Source of the DNA: Lachnospiraceae bacterium
GTDB taxonomy: Bacteria > Bacillota > Clostridia > Lachnospirales > Lachnospiraceae
Assembly: GCA_017399445.1 (NCBI GenBank)
Contig: JAFQCM010000128.1
Coordinates: 1 to 32,654 of the forward strand
Length of the DNA: 32,654 nucleotides
Reading direction: 5' to 3'
The notes under the pieces are model-generated. The model did not search any database. It was not told the DNA's origin and worked only from the letters and a program-made list of their open reading frames with translations. Shown here piece after piece: positions 32,015 through 32,654 of the stretch (position 1 is its first letter; every line of letters begins with the position of its first letter). Both the position numbers and the translations under genes were made by a program.

Positions 32015-32527
32015 ATGAAAAGAGTTGCAAAGTTTCATAAAGTAAGTTATGAAAGATATTTAGAAGATTGGAAAAATTTGTTTGGTGATGAAAGAGAGCA
32101 TGTAGTAAAGGAACGGTATGATCATATTCAACTTCCAAAACGTGCTACGAAAGGCTCGGCTGGATATGACTTTTTCTCACCACAACACTTTTCATTAGAG
32201 CCAGGGAAAACCATTACCATTCCAACAGGAATTCGTGTAGAAATGGAAGAAGGATGGGTACTAAAATGTTATCCAAGAAGTGGATTAGGATTTAAATTTC
32301 GATTACAGTTAAATAATACAGTGGGTATTATTGACAGTGATTATTTTTATTCCGATAATGAAGGTCATATTTTTGTAAAATTAACGAATGCAAGCAATGA
32401 AGGGAAAATTGTAAATGTAAATGAAGGTGTTGCCTTTATGCAGGGGATTTTTGTAGAATATGGAATTACTTATGATGATGATGTGGAAGAAACCAGAAAT
32501 GGTGGTTTTGGAAGCACTACAAAATAA
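32015..32527 (+). CDS. dut: dUTPase (dUTP pyrophosphatase)
   Basis: 170 residues. Trimeric dUTPase motifs are present: RATKGSAGYDF (43-53), YPRSGLG (86-92), NTVGIIDSDY with the catalytic Asp107 (101-110), GVAFMQGIF (138-146) and RNGGFGST (161-168). It hydrolyses dUTP to dUMP, keeping uracil out of DNA. A 40-residue N-terminal extension and SDNEGHIF in place of the usual RGE(V/I) after motif 3 set it apart from standard forms. It is 16 bases after nrdG and has a strong TTAGGAGGAGCAT ribosome site. Confidence 0.9.
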   Translation: MKRVAKFHKVSYERYLEDWKNLFGDEREHVVKERYDHIQLPKRATKGSAGYDFFSPQHFSLEPGKTITIPTGIRVEMEEGWVLKCYPRSGLGFKFRLQLNNTVGIIDSDYFYSDNEGHIFVKLTNASNEGKIVNVNEGVAFMQGIFVEYGITYDDDVEETRNGGFGSTTK

Positions 32528-32564
32528 GGAAAAGTCCACGACAAACGCATGAGTAAATAAATTG

Positions 32565-32593
32565 TGAACAAAATTCATTTTATCTGTTACAAT
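32565..32593 (+). promoter_or_regulatory. Plausible sigma-A promoter before the last gene
   Basis: TGAACA (32565-32570) is a 4/6 match to TTGACA. After exactly 17 bases comes TACAAT (32588-32593), a 5/6 match to TATAAT, with TG two bases upstream as an extended -10. Transcription would begin near 32600, just before the AGGTGGA ribosome site. Confidence 0.5.
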
Positions 32594-32619
32594 GGAAGAA
32601 AAAACAGGTGGATGAGAAC

Positions 32620-32654
32620 ATGGAACAATTATTACAATGGATGGAAGTAATCGA
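32620..32654 (+). CDS. Start of an unidentified gene (partial)
   Basis: ATG 32620 is preceded by AGGTGGA (32606-32612) at good spacing and continues open to the window end as MEQLLQWMEVI. The 11 codons seen are too few to assign a family. The plausible promoter at 32565-32593 and the plus-strand direction support a real gene start. Confidence 0.6.
   Translation, partial: MEQLLQWMEVI

Overview
The window is a low-GC, uniformly plus-strand stretch from a Gram-positive bacterium. Gene order, family variants (FliY with a CheC-type domain, CheC/CheD, FlbD, a MotE-like protein, FapA, a DUF6115-like protein) and the protein sequences point to a motile clostridium, most likely a Lachnospiraceae member of the Roseburia/Agathobacter type. 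The taxonomic placement is inference; no rRNA gene is present.

Positions 1 to about 28900 are one long, tightly packed flagellar-chemotaxis operon with many overlapping or nearly abutting genes. In order: fliI (3' end only), fliJ, a motE-like gene, fliK, flgD, a TIGR02530-type flagellar operon gene, flgE, flbD, motA, motB, fliL, fliM, fliY, cheY, fliO, fliP, fliQ, fliR, flhB, flhA, flhF, flhG, a PilZ/YcgR-like gene, cheB, cheA, cheW, cheC, cheD, a small membrane protein gene, fliA (sigma-28), fapA, a small Lys/Glu-rich protein gene and a DUF6115-like gene. A hairpin with a U-rich tail overlaps the last stop codon (28868-28902) and probably ends the operon. The products cover the export gate (FliOPQR, FlhA, FlhB), the export ATPase end, hook assembly and length control, the stator, the C-ring switch, placement control (FlhF/FlhG), c-di-GMP input (PilZ), the chemotaxis core with its adaptation enzymes, and the late-gene sigma factor.

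Positions 28903 to 32654 hold an ordinary accessory/metabolic group: a membrane-anchored repeat protein with an MltG-like C-terminal module, a 4'-phosphopantetheinyl transferase, a class I/II aminotransferase, an NrdG-type radical-SAM activase, a dUTPase and the first codons of a gene leaving the window behind a plausible promoter.

The most striking observation is that flhA, which encodes the essential export-gate protein, is interrupted by a single in-frame TAA at 16570-16572. The reading frame continues intact to 17022 with recognisable FlhA sequence. It is either a very recent nonsense mutation (predicting a non-flagellated strain), a sequence error, readthrough, or a two-piece FlhA. Other points: flgE is bracketed by a leader hairpin containing a tiny ORF and by a strong 3' hairpin; a perfect 11-bp inverted repeat sits at the fliO start; FliY carries a 5x7-residue Met-rich repeat; and FliP, FlgD, FliK and the MltG-like protein have low-complexity or repetitive segments. 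I see no CRISPR, insertion sequence, prophage, tRNA or rRNA. No non-coding stretch exceeds about 130 bases.
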